In this document: positions 63,867 through 64,000 of the stretch, one piece after another
Position numbering within the stretch: position 1 is the stretch's first letter
Layout: the number at the start of each line of letters is the position of its first letter
Assembly (NCBI RefSeq): GCF_000230835.1
Contig: NZ_CM001240.1
Coordinates: 4,041,779 to 4,105,778, forward strand
DNA from: Clostridium sp. DL-VIII
Lineage (GTDB): Bacteria > Bacillota > Clostridia > Clostridiales > Clostridiaceae
Length of the DNA: 64,000 nucleotides
Reading direction: 5' to 3'
Made by a program: the position numbers and the translations under genes
Notes under the pieces: generated by a model
The model's input: the letters and a program-made list of their open reading frames with translations, nothing else
What the model was told of the DNA's origin: nothing
The model's database searches: none

Positions 63867-64000
63867 TTAATCATAGTTTTTTATAGATCTTATAGTTAAG
63901 GTAAACATGGTCTCAATAATTTCATCTATGTCTACTCCCCGATCAGTTATTACTGCATTTTCTTTTTCTAATATTATTTTTATTAAACTCATAATATTTA
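63867..64000 (-). CDS. C-terminal end of a regulator-like gene (start off window)
   Basis: Open frame entering from the right edge and ending TAA at 63867-63869. Reads MSLIKIILEKENAVITDRGV ... IETMFTLTIRSIKNYD. Helical and compatible with the end of a TetR-family repressor. Too little sequence for a firm call; the divergent reductase gene might be its target. Confidence 0.4.
   Translation of the reverse strand, partial: NIMSLIKIILEKENAVITDRGVDIDEIIETMFTLTIRSIKNYD

Noticed and set aside
1..64000. CRISPR array or cas genes
   Set aside because: No series of evenly spaced direct repeats of 25-40 bases and no Cas-type protein was seen.
1..64000. tRNA or rRNA genes
   Set aside because: No cloverleaf with GTTCRAANC-type arm or conserved rRNA segment was seen by eye.

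Overview
The window looks like part of a low-GC Firmicute chromosome, most probably Clostridium (C. beijerinckii/botulinum-like). The evidence is very AT-rich coding and intergenic DNA, strong AGGAGG-type ribosome binding sites, and typical clostridial families. It is an accessory, defence-rich island. Almost every intact gene lies on the minus strand, and insertion sequences, Rpn-type nuclease genes and gene remnants are scattered between them.

Region by region: (1) 1-4393: a PLD-nuclease/DEAD helicase running off the left edge, preceded by a compact RiPP-like unit made of a 50-aa precursor, a radical SAM/SPASM maturase and a small membrane protein. (2) 4624-11475: an Rpn remnant and a complete Wadjet plasmid-defence operon, jetABCD. 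(3) 11804-15546: an aspartic-protease pair, a secreted cell-wall-binding LRR protein, and a NERD/HRDC gene split by a one-base frameshift. (4) 16060-21240: an Rpn nuclease, a broken IS4-type element and a broken IS66 element. (5) 21506-31028: a four-gene block of helicase, HD+GHKL giant protein, SLATT membrane protein and second HD+GHKL giant protein. I regard this as the best candidate for an undescribed defence system. (6) 31515-37003: a His-Xaa-Ser (HXS) system with two radical SAM enzymes, HxsA, HxsD, an HxsD-like protein, a prepilin-type A24 peptidase and a MORN-repeat membrane protein. (7) 37136-46294: a mosaic of HNH, GIY-YIG, NYN/LOTUS, NERD, MazG-like and FtsH-extracellular-domain genes plus decayed copies, separated by recurring terminator-promoter repeats. 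(8) 46580-48952: a small PH-like protein, a Crp/Fnr regulator and an extended SDR. (9) 49061-54664: an XPB-type helicase with a partner protein sharing its N-terminal domain, an RQC-like protein, a small basic protein, and a fused pair of truncated genes. (10) 54686-64000: msrB, a helical-repeat protein, an intact IS66 with target duplication, a PNPOx-family protein, several small membrane or small proteins, a ferredoxin-containing aldo/keto reductase, and the end of a probable regulator gene.

Two systems would modify or process their own peptides (the RiPP unit and HXS). Three would act on foreign DNA or signal infection (Wadjet, the HD-GHKL/SLATT block, and possibly the XPB module). The many frameshifts, amber codons, internal deletions and hairpin insertions show rapid gene turnover. 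All functions here are read from sequence motifs and recalled family knowledge. No database search was run.
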